Source of the DNA: Desulfuromonas sp. AOP6
GTDB lineage: Bacteria > Desulfobacterota > Desulfuromonadia > Desulfuromonadales > SZUA-540
Length of the DNA stretch: 64,000 bases
Direction: 5' to 3'
Assembly: GCF_009731355.2 (NCBI RefSeq)
Contig: NZ_AP022810.1
Location: forward strand, 62,001-126,000
Shown here: piece after piece, positions 35,997 through 46,172 of the stretch
Numbering within the stretch: the first letter of the stretch is position 1
Layout of the letters: every line of letters starts with the position of its first letter
Made by a program: the position numbers and the translations under genes
The notes under the pieces: generated by a model
What the model was told of the DNA's origin: nothing
Seen by the model: the letters and a program-made list of their open reading frames with translations, nothing else
Databases searched by the model: none

Positions 35997-37991
35997 ATGG
36001 CACGATTCGAACTAACATCCGACTATCAACCACGCGGGGATCAGCCGCGCGCCATCAGAGAACTGGTGGAAGGGATTCAGCGACAGGATGCGCACCAGGT
36101 CCTGCTTGGCGTGACGGGCTCGGGCAAGACCTTCACCATGGCCAACGTCGTCGCCGAAGTGCAGCGACCCACGCTGGTGCTGGCTCACAACAAGACACTG
36201 GCCGCCCAGCTCTACGGCGAATTCAAGGAGCTCTTCCCCAACAACGCCGTGGAATATTTCGTCTCCTACTACGATTACTACCAGCCGGAAGCTTACGTCC
36301 CCTCGACCGACACCTTCATCGAGAAGGATTCCTCCATCAACGAAGAAATCGACAAGATGCGCCACAGCGCCACCCGCAGCCTGCTCAGCCGGCGGGATGT
36401 CCTCATCGTGGCCTCCGTCTCCTGCATCTACGGTCTCGGCTCGCCGGAGGCCTATTACGGCATGCTGGTGGGGTTGGAGGAGGGCATGGAGCTCCCTCGC
36501 GATGAGCTGTTGCGCAAGCTGGTGGATATCCAGTACAGCCGCAACGATGTCGACTTCCACCGCGGCACCTTCCGGGTGCGAGGCGATACCGTGGAGATTT
36601 TCCCCGCCTACGAGGAGGACCGCGCCCTGCGCGTCACCTATTTTGGCGATGAGATCGAATCGATCAGCGAAGTCGATCCCCTGCGCGGCAAGATCATCGA
36701 TCGCCTGCCGAAGACGGCTGTCTTTCCCGCCAGTCACTATGTGGCCACCAAGCCGACCCTCGACCGCGCCATCTGCGAGATTCAGGACGAGCTCCGGGAA
36801 CGCATCCAGTATTTTCGCGCCAACAATATGCTGCTGGAGGCCCAGCGCATCGAACAGCGCACCCTCTTTGATATCGAGATGATGGAAGAGATGGGTTACT
36901 GCCAGGGAATCGAAAACTATTCCCGTTTCCTCGACAGCCGCCAGCCTGGGAAGCCGCCGGCCACCCTCTTTGACTATTTCCCCGAGGACGCCCTGCTCTT
37001 CATCGACGAGAGCCATGTCTCGGTGTCTCAGGTCGGGGCCATGTACCGGGGGGATCGCTCGCGCAAGGAGACTCTCGTCAACTATGGTTTCCGGCTGCCC
37101 TCGGCCCTCGATAACAGGCCGCTGACCTTTGAAGAGTTCGAAGCCAAAGGGATACAGACCATCTACGTTTCGGCCACTCCCGCCGACTATGAACTGAAGA
37201 AGGCGCAAGGCGTTGTGGTGGAGCAGATCGTGCGCCCGACGGGACTCATCGACCCCCCCATCGAGGTGCGCCCCGCCGGCGAGCAGGTCGACGACCTTAT
37301 CCACGAAATCAGGGCGACAGCTGCCGCCGGCGAGAGGGTGCTGGTGACGACCCTGACCAAGCGCATGGCCGAAGATCTTACCGCCTACCTTGAAGAACTG
37401 CAGATCAAGGTGCGCTATCTCCATTCGGACATCCATACCGTCGAGCGCATGGAGATCATCCGCGATCTGCGCCGGGGAGTTTTCGATGTCCTTATCGGCA
37501 TCAACCTGCTGCGCGAGGGCATCGACATTCCCGAAGTCTCTCTGGTGGCCATCCTTGATGCCGACAAGGAGGGCTTCCTGCGCAGCGAGCGCTCCTTGAT
37601 TCAGACCTGTGGCCGGGCGGCCCGTAACGTGAACGGCCACGTCATCATGTATGGCGACCGCATTACCCGCTCCATGCAGGCCTGTATCGACGAGACTCAG
37701 CGTCGCCGCACCACGCAGCTCGCTTACAACAAGGCGCACGGGATTACCCCGGAGACGGTCAAGAAATCGCTGCGCACCATTTTGGAGGATATTGCCGAAA
37801 AGGATTACATCGACATACCCTTGGCGGCAGAAGAACAGGACAAATATCTTAGCGCCAGAGAAATTAAGCAGGAAATCAAGGTACTGCGTCAACAGATGCT
37901 GCAGGCTGCCGCTGAACTTGACTTCGAAAAGGCAGCCGAATACCGCGACCGCCTGCTGGCCCTGGAGAAGCACGACCTGGGCCTGAAGTAG
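35997..37991 (+). CDS. uvrB: Excinuclease ABC subunit B
   Basis: 664 residues. Helicase motif [15 protein letters not shown], the beta-hairpin region [20 protein letters not shown] that locks damaged DNA, motif [11 protein letters not shown], motifs V/VI near [19 protein letters not shown] and [12 protein letters not shown]. The UVR domain at the end ([20 protein letters not shown]) binds UvrC. Complete. Confidence 0.98.
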   Translation: MARFELTSDYQPRGDQPRAIRELVEGIQRQDAHQVLLGVTGSGKTFTMANVVAEVQRPTLVLAHNKTLAAQLYGEFKELFPNNAVEYFVSYYDYYQPEAYVPSTDTFIEKDSSINEEIDKMRHSATRSLLSRRDVLIVASVSCIYGLGSPEAYYGMLVGLEEGMELPRDELLRKLVDIQYSRNDVDFHRGTFRVRGDTVEIFPAYEEDRALRVTYFGDEIESISEVDPLRGKIIDRLPKTAVFPASHYVATKPTLDRAICEIQDELRERIQYFRANNMLLEAQRIEQRTLFDIEMMEEMGYCQGIENYSRFLDSRQPGKPPATLFDYFPEDALLFIDESHVSVSQVGAMYRGDRSRKETLVNYGFRLPSALDNRPLTFEEFEAKGIQTIYVSATPADYELKKAQGVVVEQIVRPTGLIDPPIEVRPAGEQVDDLIHEIRATAAAGERVLVTTLTKRMAEDLTAYLEELQIKVRYLHSDIHTVERMEIIRDLRRGVFDVLIGINLLREGIDIPEVSLVAILDADKEGFLRSERSLIQTCGRAARNVNGHVIMYGDRITRSMQACIDETQRRRTTQLAYNKAHGITPETVKKSLRTILEDIAEKDYIDIPLAAEEQDKYLSAREIKQEIKVLRQQMLQAAAELDFEKAAEYRDRLLALEKHDLGLK

Positions 37992-38091
37992 GCGGGAGGT
38001 TGGCGATCAGAAAAGACCTCTAAGCAGGCCGGGAAAAACCTGTTAAGCTGTTAGAAAGAATAGATTAACCAGCATGTGATGGAGGATAACT

Positions 38092-39936
38092 ATGAGCAAA
38101 CCCGGTATGGAAGAAAGACGTTCTCTGGAAGTAGCCGAGGCGGCGCGTGAGACGGAATGGCAGCTGCCTAGCTTTGTCGGCGAGATGTTCATGGGGCGCT
38201 TCCGCCCCGCCCTGATCCATCCCTATCCAGAACAGGGGGCGGAGGATCGACGGGCCGGCGACAAGATACTGGAGAAACTCAAGATTTTTCTGGCGGATAA
38301 GGTCGATGCTGATCGCATCGATCGGGAGAAGGAAATACCGCCTGAGGTGATCGATGGCTTGCGCGAGATGGGACTGTTCGGGATCAAGCTTCCGACCGAA
38401 TACGGCGGGCTTGGGCTGTCCCAGGTGAATTACAATCGGATCGTGCAGCTGGTTTCCAGCCACTGCGCCTCGACGGCAGTGCTGCTGTCGGCTCACCAGA
38501 GTATTGGCGTGCCGCAGCCTCTGAAGATGTTTGGCACCGATGAGCAGAAAAAGGCTTATCTGCCGAGGCTAGCCAAGGGTGAAATCAGTGCCTTTGCCCT
38601 TACCGAGCCTGGCGCCGGCTCTGACCCCTCCAAAATGACGACCACGGCGATTCCCACAGACGATGGCGAAGCCTACATTATGAATGGGCAAAAACTTTGG
38701 ATAAGCAACGGTCCGGTGGCTGATCTCCTTATCGTCATGGCTCGCACGAATGATCTGGAGGAGGAGCGCCCCGAGATCACCGCTTTCGTGGTGGAAGGAA
38801 AGTCAAAAGGGCTGACCACCGAACACCGCTGTGACTTCATGGGCCTGAAGGGGATTCAAAACGGGTTGCTGCGCTTCGAAAATGTGCGGGTGCCAAAGGA
38901 AAATATCGTTCTTGGGCTCGGCAAAGGGCTGAAACTGGCGCTGCAGACGCTGAACACCGGCAGACTTACCCTGCCGGCTGCCTGCGGCGGGGCTATGAAG
39001 CAGGCCTTGGCCATGTCCACGGAGTGGGCTAACGAACGCAGCCAGTGGGGAGCTCCCGTGGGGCACCACGAAGCGGTGGCCGCCAAAGTGGCGACCATGG
39101 CGGCTGAGATCTTTGCCGTGGAAAGTCTAGCCTGGCTGACCTCGGCCATGGCCGATCAGGGTGAGATGGATATCCGTCTCGAGGCGGCTTTGGCCAAGCT
39201 CTTTTGCAGTGAGGCCCTGTGGCGGACGGTGGATGCCGGGGTGCAGATCCGTGGCGGCCGTGGCTATGAGACCGCCGAGTCGCTGAAGGGAAGAGGTGAG
39301 GCGCCCATGCCCATGGAGCGATTGTTGCGCGATGCCCGCATCAATCTCATTATCGAGGGGACGAGCGAAATCATGCGCCTGTTCATTGCCCGCGAAGCCC
39401 TGGATCCTCACATGCGGGTTGCTGGTGCCTCGGCGACCTCGTCCAAAATAGACGTGATAGGTGCCGGCAAGTTCTATGCGCGCTGGTATCCGATGTTGTG
39501 GCTGCCACGCTTCAAGGGTCCCGAAGGCTTCGAGTTGCGGGGTCCCCTGGCTTCCCATCTGCGCTTTGCCGAGAGGGCCAGCCGCCGTCTGGCCAGGGAT
39601 CTCTTCCACATGATGATGCTCCATCGGCAGGGCTTGCAGAAGAAACAGGTGATCCTTGGTAAACTGGTCGATACGGGAGCCGAACTGTTCGCCATGAGTG
39701 CGGTGTTGTCCCGCTGTGCCTCCCCGGGCTGTCCCGCCGGAGCTGAGGAACTGGCCGATCTCTTCTGTCGCCAGGCCAGAAGGCGGATAAAGAGATTCCA
39801 TCAAGAGGTCTATTGCAATGACGATACCCGTACCTACCGGGTAGCCCGCCAGGTGCTCAAAGGCTCTTTCCCCTGGCTGGAGGGCAACATTGTCAGCACT
39901 TGGAAACAAGAGGCGCATCCGCGTAGGGATGAATGA
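38092..39936 (+). CDS. Long-form acyl-CoA dehydrogenase (VLCAD/ACAD9-like)
   Basis: 614 residues, longer than the usual 380 because of a C-terminal helical extension (from about 450). Core motifs: GLFGIKLPTEYGGLGLSQVN, FALTEPGAGSDPSKM (FAD), RITLPA-type NTGRLTLPAACGGAMKQAL, and IIEGTSEIMRLFIAREAL carrying the catalytic Glu. It oxidises acyl-CoA and passes electrons to ETF. No beta-oxidation partner is adjacent. Confidence 0.9.
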   Translation: MSKPGMEERRSLEVAEAARETEWQLPSFVGEMFMGRFRPALIHPYPEQGAEDRRAGDKILEKLKIFLADKVDADRIDREKEIPPEVIDGLREMGLFGIKLPTEYGGLGLSQVNYNRIVQLVSSHCASTAVLLSAHQSIGVPQPLKMFGTDEQKKAYLPRLAKGEISAFALTEPGAGSDPSKMTTTAIPTDDGEAYIMNGQKLWISNGPVADLLIVMARTNDLEEERPEITAFVVEGKSKGLTTEHRCDFMGLKGIQNGLLRFENVRVPKENIVLGLGKGLKLALQTLNTGRLTLPAACGGAMKQALAMSTEWANERSQWGAPVGHHEAVAAKVATMAAEIFAVESLAWLTSAMADQGEMDIRLEAALAKLFCSEALWRTVDAGVQIRGGRGYETAESLKGRGEAPMPMERLLRDARINLIIEGTSEIMRLFIAREALDPHMRVAGASATSSKIDVIGAGKFYARWYPMLWLPRFKGPEGFELRGPLASHLRFAERASRRLARDLFHMMMLHRQGLQKKQVILGKLVDTGAELFAMSAVLSRCASPGCPAGAEELADLFCRQARRRIKRFHQEVYCNDDTRTYRVARQVLKGSFPWLEGNIVSTWKQEAHPRRDE

Positions 39937-40005
39937 GTCTGGACACGCCGGGGGGCAGGGGCAAGGCCGACCTCGCCCCCCGGCCCCGGCTAACTTGCCC
40001 GTGGT

Positions 40006-40377
40006 TCAAGCGGGGAGGGGACGTCTTTCCGCCAAAAAGATCCAGCCCTTGGCGATGCGATAGATGAGCCAGATAGCGGCCCCCGTCAGGATGAAGTAGC
40101 CGATAACGACGATGAAGGTCAGCGCCCCCAGGAAAAGCCAGAGCAGGGTGAACCAGAAGGTGCGCATCTGCCAGCGGAAATGGCTTTCGAGCCAGGTGCC
40201 GGCGACGTCCTCCTTTTTGATGTAGTTGACGATGACGGCGGCAAAGAGAGAGATGCCGAGGAAGAAACTGGCGGCCTGCAGGGCGTAGACGGCATGGGTC
40301 ATCTTCACCAGCGGGTCCAGGTTCCGGCCGGTTTTAGGCTCAATTTCCAGCACGGGCGCTTCAGTCTGTTCGGTCAT
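40006..40377 (-). CDS. DUF4870-like small membrane protein
   Basis: 123 residues from ATG at 40377 (AAAGGGAGGAAAGT upstream). After a polar N-terminus and LVKMTHAVYALQAASFFLGI come three helices with WLESHFRWQMRTFWFTLLWL between, a pattern of DUF4870/Tic20-like membrane proteins, and a short basic tail. Function unknown. Confidence 0.75.
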   Translation of the reverse strand: MTEQTEAPVLEIEPKTGRNLDPLVKMTHAVYALQAASFFLGISLFAAVIVNYIKKEDVAGTWLESHFRWQMRTFWFTLLWLFLGALTFIVVIGYFILTGAAIWLIYRIAKGWIFLAERRPLPA

Positions 40378-40524
40378 ACTTTCCTCCCTTTGATACCTTC
40401 TCATCTGCCGAGATTAAACCCATGCCCGGCAAGATGCAAGGACGACGGAATCTCCTGTTGAAATCTCCCAAGCGGTTCGGTAAGATGCGCTATTTCATCT
40501 TGTGTGAAAGGGCGTTACAAATCA

Positions 40525-42366
40525 ATGGGTTATAAAAACCTTCGTGAATGTGTCCGTGATCTGGAAACCCGGGGAGAACTTGTCCGCATCGAATGCGAGA
40601 TCGACCCGAACCTGGAGGCGGCCGCCATCCAGAGAAGAGTCTATCAGGCGGGTGGCCCGGCCCTGTACTTTGCCCGTGTTAAGGGGAGCCGCTTTCCCAT
40701 GGTCGGCAATCTCTTCGGTACCCTGGAACGGACCCGTACCATCTTCCGGGACACCCTCGATACCTTGGCCCGCCTGGCCGACCTCAAGATCAATCCCGCC
40801 TCTTTTTTGAAAAACCCTCTCAAATATGCCGGCGTGCCGCGCGGGGCTCTACACCTGCTGCCCAAGCGAGTGAAGTCTGGCCCGATCCTGGCAGGGCGCA
40901 CCAGCCTGAGCCAGTTGCCCCAGCTCAAATCCTGGCCAGACGACGGCGGCGCCTTTATCACTCTGCCGCAGGTCTATTCGGAGAGCAGCCACAACCCCGG
41001 TTGGCGCCAGAGCAATCTGGGTATGTATCGGGTGCAGATTTCCGGTGGCCATTATCGTCCGGGGGCCGAGGCGGGTCTTCATTATCAGATTCACCGGGGT
41101 ATTGGGGTGCATCACGCCGAGGCTCTAGAGCAGGGGGTGCCCTTTCGTGTCAATATTTTTGTGGGAGGGCCGCCAAGCATGACGGTGGCGGCAGTCATGC
41201 CCCTGCCGGAGGGGATGCCCGAGCTCTCCTTTGCCGGGGCCTTGGGTGGTCACCGCATTCCGCTGGTGACACCGCCGGGACAACTGCCCATGCCGGCCGA
41301 GGCGGATTTCGTCATTACCGGTACCGTCGATCCGAAGCGCACCCTGCCGGAAGGGCCCTTTGGCGACCACCTCGGCTATTACAGCCTCGCCCATGATTTT
41401 CCTGTGGTTCAGGTGGAACAGGTTTACCATCGGCATGGCGCCATCTGGCCCTTCACCAGCGTCGGGCGTCCGCCGCAGGAGGACACCAGTTTTGGCGCCT
41501 TTATCCACGAACTGACGGGAGACCTTATCCCCACCGTGCTGCCGGGGGTGCACGCGGTGCACGCCGTCGACGCGGCCGGGGTACACCCGCTGCTGCTGGC
41601 CATTGGCAGCGAGCGTTATGTCCCTTACGCCAAGAAACGGCGCCCCCAGGAACTTCTGACCATTGCCAATGCCATTCTCGGTCAAGGCCAGTTGTCCCTG
41701 GCCAAATATCTTTTCCTGGCTGCCCGTGAGGATCAACCCGACTTGGATGTGCACGATGTCCCCGGCTTTTTCCGGCATATCCTCGAACGGGTCGACTGGC
41801 GCTGTGATCTGCATTTCCAGACCTGCACCACGGTGGATACCCTCGACTACTCTGGCAGCGCCCTCAACGCGGGCTCTAAAGTGGTGATCGCCGCTGCGGG
41901 TGAAGAGCGCCGCCGTCTGACCTCCGATATTCCTACAGAACTGAGTCTGCCGGCCGGTTTCTCACATCCCCGCGTGGCTATGCCCGGTGTGCTGCTGGTG
42001 CAGGGGCCCTCCTGTTCGCGCCCGCGGCACACCACTGACCCGAGCATGGAGGCGTTCTGCCTTTCCTACGCGCCGGAAAGTCCCATCAATCGCTTCCCAC
42101 TGATCGTGGTTGTCGACGACAGTTCTTTTGCCGCCGCCCACCTGAACAATTTTCTGTGGACTGCCTTTACCCGCTCCGATCCGTCTCTGGACCTCTACGG
42201 CATCGGTGCTTCGACCACAGGTAAACACTGGGGGTGTGCAGGGGCGTTGGTCATGGACGCCCGCAGCAAGCCCCACCATGCCCCCCCCTTGCTCGATGAT
42301 CCCCACGTGGAGAAACGGGTGGATGCACTCGGCGCCCCGGGCGGTCCCCTGCACGGGATCATCTGA
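40525..42366 (+). CDS. UbiD-family decarboxylase (menaquinone-type)
   Basis: 613 residues from ATG at 40525 (start pattern MGYKNLRECVRDLE). prFMN/metal region around NPGWRQSNLGMYRVQISGG, GLHYQIHRGIG and GGPPSMTVAAVMPLPEGMPE; catalytic acidic stretch in PEGPFGDHLGYYS. The length fits the menaquinone (futalosine) pathway decarboxylases of delta-proteobacteria rather than UbiD of about 490 residues. It needs prenylated FMN from a UbiX not present here. Confidence 0.85.
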   Translation: MGYKNLRECVRDLETRGELVRIECEIDPNLEAAAIQRRVYQAGGPALYFARVKGSRFPMVGNLFGTLERTRTIFRDTLDTLARLADLKINPASFLKNPLKYAGVPRGALHLLPKRVKSGPILAGRTSLSQLPQLKSWPDDGGAFITLPQVYSESSHNPGWRQSNLGMYRVQISGGHYRPGAEAGLHYQIHRGIGVHHAEALEQGVPFRVNIFVGGPPSMTVAAVMPLPEGMPELSFAGALGGHRIPLVTPPGQLPMPAEADFVITGTVDPKRTLPEGPFGDHLGYYSLAHDFPVVQVEQVYHRHGAIWPFTSVGRPPQEDTSFGAFIHELTGDLIPTVLPGVHAVHAVDAAGVHPLLLAIGSERYVPYAKKRRPQELLTIANAILGQGQLSLAKYLFLAAREDQPDLDVHDVPGFFRHILERVDWRCDLHFQTCTTVDTLDYSGSALNAGSKVVIAAAGEERRRLTSDIPTELSLPAGFSHPRVAMPGVLLVQGPSCSRPRHTTDPSMEAFCLSYAPESPINRFPLIVVVDDSSFAAAHLNNFLWTAFTRSDPSLDLYGIGASTTGKHWGCAGALVMDARSKPHHAPPLLDDPHVEKRVDALGAPGGPLHGII

Positions 42367-42393
42367 TTCGCACCCTCATCGAAAAGGATAGAC

Positions 42394-42798
42394 ATGTCTC
42401 TTAAATTTCTAGGACGTTACAAGGATTTTGGCCTGCTGCTGCTGCGCGTCGGCATCGGCGTCATGTTTCTCTTCCATGGCACTCCCAAGCTTCTTGGCGG
42501 TCCAGATAAGTGGATTAGTCTGGGTGCCGCCATGCAGTATCTTGGCGTTGACGCCTTTCCCATGTTCTGGGGCTTTTCCGCCGCCGCCGCTGAGTTTTTC
42601 GGCGGCGTTTTTCTCATGCTGGGACTCTTTTTCCGGCCGGCCTGTTTCTTCCTGGCGGTGACCATGGCTGTAGCCGCCACGATGCACCTGGGGCGGGGCG
42701 AGGGACTTATGGCGGCCTCCCATGCCATCGAAAACGGCATCTTCTTTGTTGGCCTGATTTTTATCGGACCGGGGCGCTACAGTGTGGACAGGGGCTGA
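42394..42798 (+). CDS. DoxX-family membrane protein
   Basis: 134 residues, four helices: DFGLLLLRVGIGVMFLFHGT, PKLLGGPDKW, and FFGGVFLMLGLFFRPACFFL, the DoxX/TQO small-subunit pattern. Such proteins are linked to quinone redox or thiol stress. Follows the decarboxylase by 27 bases. Confidence 0.85.
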   Translation: MSLKFLGRYKDFGLLLLRVGIGVMFLFHGTPKLLGGPDKWISLGAAMQYLGVDAFPMFWGFSAAAAEFFGGVFLMLGLFFRPACFFLAVTMAVAATMHLGRGEGLMAASHAIENGIFFVGLIFIGPGRYSVDRG

Positions 42799-42819
42799 TG
42801 GGCTCCAACGAAAGGTGCG

Positions 42820-43755
42820 GTGCTTGTACGTATGAAAAAGCGAGGTTTTGATCTTATCCATGCCATCGGTGAGACTCCCTTGGTGGAACTGACCCGGCTG
42901 CAGAAGAATCCCCGGGTGAGGCTTTTCGCCAAACTCGAGGGGAACAACCCTGGCGGTTCTGTCAAAGACAGGCCGGCCGCCTACATGATCCGCAAGGCTG
43001 AGGAAACGGGGGCTCTTGACGCTGGCAAGGTGATTCTGGAGCCGACCTCCGGCAACACCGGTATCGCCCTGGCCATGATAGGCGCCTCCAGGGGATACCG
43101 TGTGAAACTGGTGATGCCAGCCTGTGTGAGCCTGGAGCGGCGGGCCATTCTTGAAGCGTACGGTGCCGACGTCGTCCTTTCGCCGGCCGATGAGGCCACC
43201 GATGGGGCCATCCGGCTGGCACACCGGATTCTGGAAGAGGAACCGGGGCGTTATTATATGCCCAACCAGTACGGCAACCCGAACAATCCCCTGGCCCACT
43301 ATGAAACGACAGGACCGGAGATCTGGCGACAGACGGAGGGGCGCCTTGCCGCCTTTGTCGCCGGCATGGGGACCTCGGGCACGCTCATGGGTGTCGGTTG
43401 CTATCTGAGGGAGCAGCGGGCGGGTATTCATATTGTAGGTGTCGAGCCGCGCCTGGGACATAAGGTGCAGGGGCTTAAAAACATGCAGGAAGCCATCGTG
43501 CCGGCCATTTACGATCAGAACCAGCTGGATATGAAGCTGACCGTGGAGGACGAGGACGCCTTTGCCGCAGCCCGGTCCCTTGCCATGGAAGAGGGGATCT
43601 TCGCCGGCATGTCGAGTGGTGCCGCAGTGGCGGGCGCCCTGCGCTATGCGGAGACTCTGCAGGAGGGGACCGTCGTCACCCTGCTGCCTGATCGTGGTGA
43701 CCGCTACCTGAGCACCACCCTGTTTCGCTCGGTCTGCGCCAACTGTCCTCCGTAG
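42820..43755 (+). CDS. cysM: Cysteine synthase B (O-acetylserine sulfhydrylase)
   Basis: 311 residues from GTG at 42820 (AAAGG four bases before); ATG at 42832 is an alternative. PLP Lys in NNPGGSVKDRPAAYM, substrate loop EPTSGNTGIALAM, phosphate-binding GTSGTLMGVG and SSGAAVAGAL. It makes cysteine from O-acetylserine and sulfide or thiosulfate. Ends with CANCPP. Confidence 0.93.
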   Translation: MLVRMKKRGFDLIHAIGETPLVELTRLQKNPRVRLFAKLEGNNPGGSVKDRPAAYMIRKAEETGALDAGKVILEPTSGNTGIALAMIGASRGYRVKLVMPACVSLERRAILEAYGADVVLSPADEATDGAIRLAHRILEEEPGRYYMPNQYGNPNNPLAHYETTGPEIWRQTEGRLAAFVAGMGTSGTLMGVGCYLREQRAGIHIVGVEPRLGHKVQGLKNMQEAIVPAIYDQNQLDMKLTVEDEDAFAAARSLAMEEGIFAGMSSGAAVAGALRYAETLQEGTVVTLLPDRGDRYLSTTLFRSVCANCPP

Positions 43756-43797
43756 CCTCGGTTTGATCAGAAAGAAGATAAGCGGCTTCAACCCTTT

Positions 43798-43838
43798 TAA
43801 AAGCGGCCTTCCGAACTTATTCCGGAGCCGCTTTTTTT
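43798..43838 (+). terminator. Terminator of cysM
   Basis: AAAAGCGGC...TTCCG pairs with CGGA...GCCGCTTTT, then seven T. Confidence 0.85.
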
Positions 43839-43884
43839 AATGCCATGGTCGCGATTTTTAGGTGGCGTAGAAGCCGTGGGCTTG

Positions 43885-43912
43885 TTGACACCTGTTAATA
43901 ATGGGCTACATT
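43885..43912 (+). promoter_or_regulatory. Promoter of the peroxidase operon
   Basis: TTGACA-N16-TACATT, 37 bp before the start codon of the diheme peroxidase. Confidence 0.55.
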
Positions 43913-43948
43913 CATAGAGTAATATTTTTGAACTCAGGAGGTGACTGT

Positions 43949-45058
43949 ATGAAATGCACCATGGCCATTAGGGTGTCGGTAATTCTTTCGATCATGGCTT
44001 TCGCCCTGCCTGTTCTGTCGGCGCCGCTTCCCTTGGGTTTGCCACCGGTTCCGATTCCAGCCGACAACCCCCAAACCCCCGAAAAGATAGCCTTGGGTAA
44101 ACAGCTCTACGAGGACAAGCGGTTCAGTTCGGATGGAACCGTTGCCTGTGCCAACTGCCACTTGCCTGAAAAAGCTTTCGTGGATGGGCTGCCGGTCTCC
44201 GAAGGGGTTGGCCAGCAGAAAGGCACCCGCAATTCGCCAACGGTTATCAATGCTGTTTATTTCAAAGAGCAGTTCTGGGATGGACGTCGGCCCAGCCTGG
44301 AAGAGCAGGCGAAAGATCCCTTTATCAATCCGGTGGAACATGGATTGGAGAGTCACGACCCCATCGTGGAGATTGTGCAGACCGATCCAGATTACGTAAC
44401 TCAGTTTGAGAAGGTGTTCGGGCTGAAGGCTGCGGATATAACCATAGATCATGTGGTCAAGGCCATCGCAAGCTTTGAACGCACTATCATCTCCGGGGAT
44501 TCACCATTTGACCGCTACCAGTACGGGGGCGACAAAACGGCTATGTCCGAGGCGGCTATCCGGGGGTTGGAGGTTTATCTTGACAAAGGGCGCTGCCAGA
44601 GCTGCCACACCATTGGTGAACAGGACGCCCTGTTTACCAACAACGATTACCACAATCTGGGCGTGGGTTTCGCCAAGATTGAACCACGCATGATGGAGAT
44701 CGTTACCGCTTTCCGAAAAGCAAAGGCTACCGGAGAAAATGTCGATGAGAAAGTCCTCACGGACGCCGACGTATCGGAACTGGGGCGCTTTGCCATCACG
44801 TTACGTCCCTCGGATGTCGGTAAGTTCAAGACATCGGGACTGCGTAATATTGCCGTGACAGCCCCCTATATGCACGACGGCAGTCTCAACACTCTAGAAG
44901 AAGTTATCGATTTGTATGACCGGGGCGGCGAGGCTAATCCCATGCTCGATGGGGGCATTCGGGTTCTCAATCTGACCGACCAGGAAAAGTCCGACCTAGT
45001 CGAATTCCTGAAGCATCTGACCAGTCCGGAGTATGCTCATCTGGCAAACCAAAAGTGA
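43949..45058 (+). CDS. Diheme cytochrome c peroxidase (CcpA/MacA family)
   Basis: 369 residues from ATG at 43949 (CAGGAGGTGACTGT upstream). Signal peptide with cleavage near VLSA. First heme CANCHLPEKAF, second heme CQSCHTIGEQD, plus RNSPTVINAVYF and TSGLRNIAVTAPYMHDGSL, all typical of bacterial di-heme peroxidases. It reduces hydrogen peroxide in the periplasm, or acts as an electron-transfer protein as MacA does in Geobacter. First gene of a three-gene operon. Confidence 0.93.
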   Translation: MKCTMAIRVSVILSIMAFALPVLSAPLPLGLPPVPIPADNPQTPEKIALGKQLYEDKRFSSDGTVACANCHLPEKAFVDGLPVSEGVGQQKGTRNSPTVINAVYFKEQFWDGRRPSLEEQAKDPFINPVEHGLESHDPIVEIVQTDPDYVTQFEKVFGLKAADITIDHVVKAIASFERTIISGDSPFDRYQYGGDKTAMSEAAIRGLEVYLDKGRCQSCHTIGEQDALFTNNDYHNLGVGFAKIEPRMMEIVTAFRKAKATGENVDEKVLTDADVSELGRFAITLRPSDVGKFKTSGLRNIAVTAPYMHDGSLNTLEEVIDLYDRGGEANPMLDGGIRVLNLTDQEKSDLVEFLKHLTSPEYAHLANQK

Positions 45059-45071
45059 TCAAGGAGGCATC

Positions 45072-46148
45072 ATGAGCACGAAGGTCAATCGAAGAATTTT
45101 TCTGAAGCAGTTGGGGGTGGCTGCGGCCATGACGGCAGTGCCCTTGAATCTGGTCGAAGTGGCTTGGGGAAAGGAAAAGGGTGAGAACTTTACCTTTGCT
45201 TATATCTCCGACCCTCACATTACTCACATCAGTGGCAACAAGTTTGTGAAAAATTTCGATAAGGGCCTCGAGAAGGCTATTGCCGAAGTCAACTTCATGT
45301 GGCCGCAGCCCGATTTCGTCGTCTTTGGCGGCGACCTTGCCCAGTTGGGAAAAAAGGAAGAACTCGACCATGGCATGGAAATGATGTCCAAGCTCACAGT
45401 CCCCGTCAAATATGTCATCGGCGAGCACGACTACTATCTCGACCTGGGCCAATACTGGGAAGAGAAAATCAGCAAACTTTACTACAGCTTCGATCACAAA
45501 GGTGTCCACTTTGTCGTACTTAACAGCATCCTGACAGATGATGACTGGACCCACAAACGCTGGCCAACGGCCATGGAGCGCATGCTGCAGATGGCCAGGC
45601 TCGATAATCCCAACGGGTCGCCCTTCATGGTCAAGGAAAAGCAGCGTCAATGGCTTAAACAGGATCTGGCCAAAGTGGATAAAAACACTCCGGTCGTGGT
45701 GATGTCCCATTCCCCTCTCTACAAGGTGTACAAGGGCTGGAACTTCTGGACGGAAGATGCTGAAGAGGTCCAGGCCCTCCTCAAGCCCTTCAAAAAGGTA
45801 ACGGTTCTGCACGGGCATGTCCATCAGATCATGTACAACCAGATCGGCAACATCTCCTTCCACGCCATGATGTCCACCGGCTGGCCCTGGCCCTATCCCG
45901 TTAGTTACAGTCAGGCAGCCAACATGGTGCCCAAAATGACCGTTTTTATGAACCGGGCCGATCCCTTCCATGAGCGGGATGCCACCGGTTGGTCGGCCAT
46001 TAATCTTGAAAATGGCCGGGTTGTCAATAATCTGGAACTCTGGCAGAACACGCCTCGTTCGGTCCGTTTTGACGAAAAAGCGAAACATCCGGTCGACAGC
46101 CAGTATCAGGACCCGGCCAATCAGATACCACCTCAGGTACATTACTGA
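45072..46148 (+). CDS. Tat-exported calcineurin-like metallophosphoesterase
   Basis: 358 residues from ATG at 45072 (AAGGAGGCATC). The N-terminus NRRIFLKQLGVAAAMTAVPL is a twin-arginine signal. Metal-site motifs: SDPHITH, FGGDLAQLG, HSPLYKVYKG and HGHVHQIMY. The usual GNHD is GEHDYY, so the Asn ligand is replaced by Glu. Substrate unknown. It lies 13 bases after the peroxidase and 24 before a cytochrome, suggesting joint action in the periplasm. Confidence 0.85.
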   Translation: MSTKVNRRIFLKQLGVAAAMTAVPLNLVEVAWGKEKGENFTFAYISDPHITHISGNKFVKNFDKGLEKAIAEVNFMWPQPDFVVFGGDLAQLGKKEELDHGMEMMSKLTVPVKYVIGEHDYYLDLGQYWEEKISKLYYSFDHKGVHFVVLNSILTDDDWTHKRWPTAMERMLQMARLDNPNGSPFMVKEKQRQWLKQDLAKVDKNTPVVVMSHSPLYKVYKGWNFWTEDAEEVQALLKPFKKVTVLHGHVHQIMYNQIGNISFHAMMSTGWPWPYPVSYSQAANMVPKMTVFMNRADPFHERDATGWSAINLENGRVVNNLELWQNTPRSVRFDEKAKHPVDSQYQDPANQIPPQVHY

Positions 46149-46172
46149 TTTTCAGAAAAAGGAGGATCACCC

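Noticed and set aside
36012-37973. 653-codon open frame antisense to uvrB, and similar long antisense frames opposite the antiporter genes and dnaK
   Set aside because: They mirror real genes with full sets of family motifs; long shadow frames are expected in GC-rich coding DNA.
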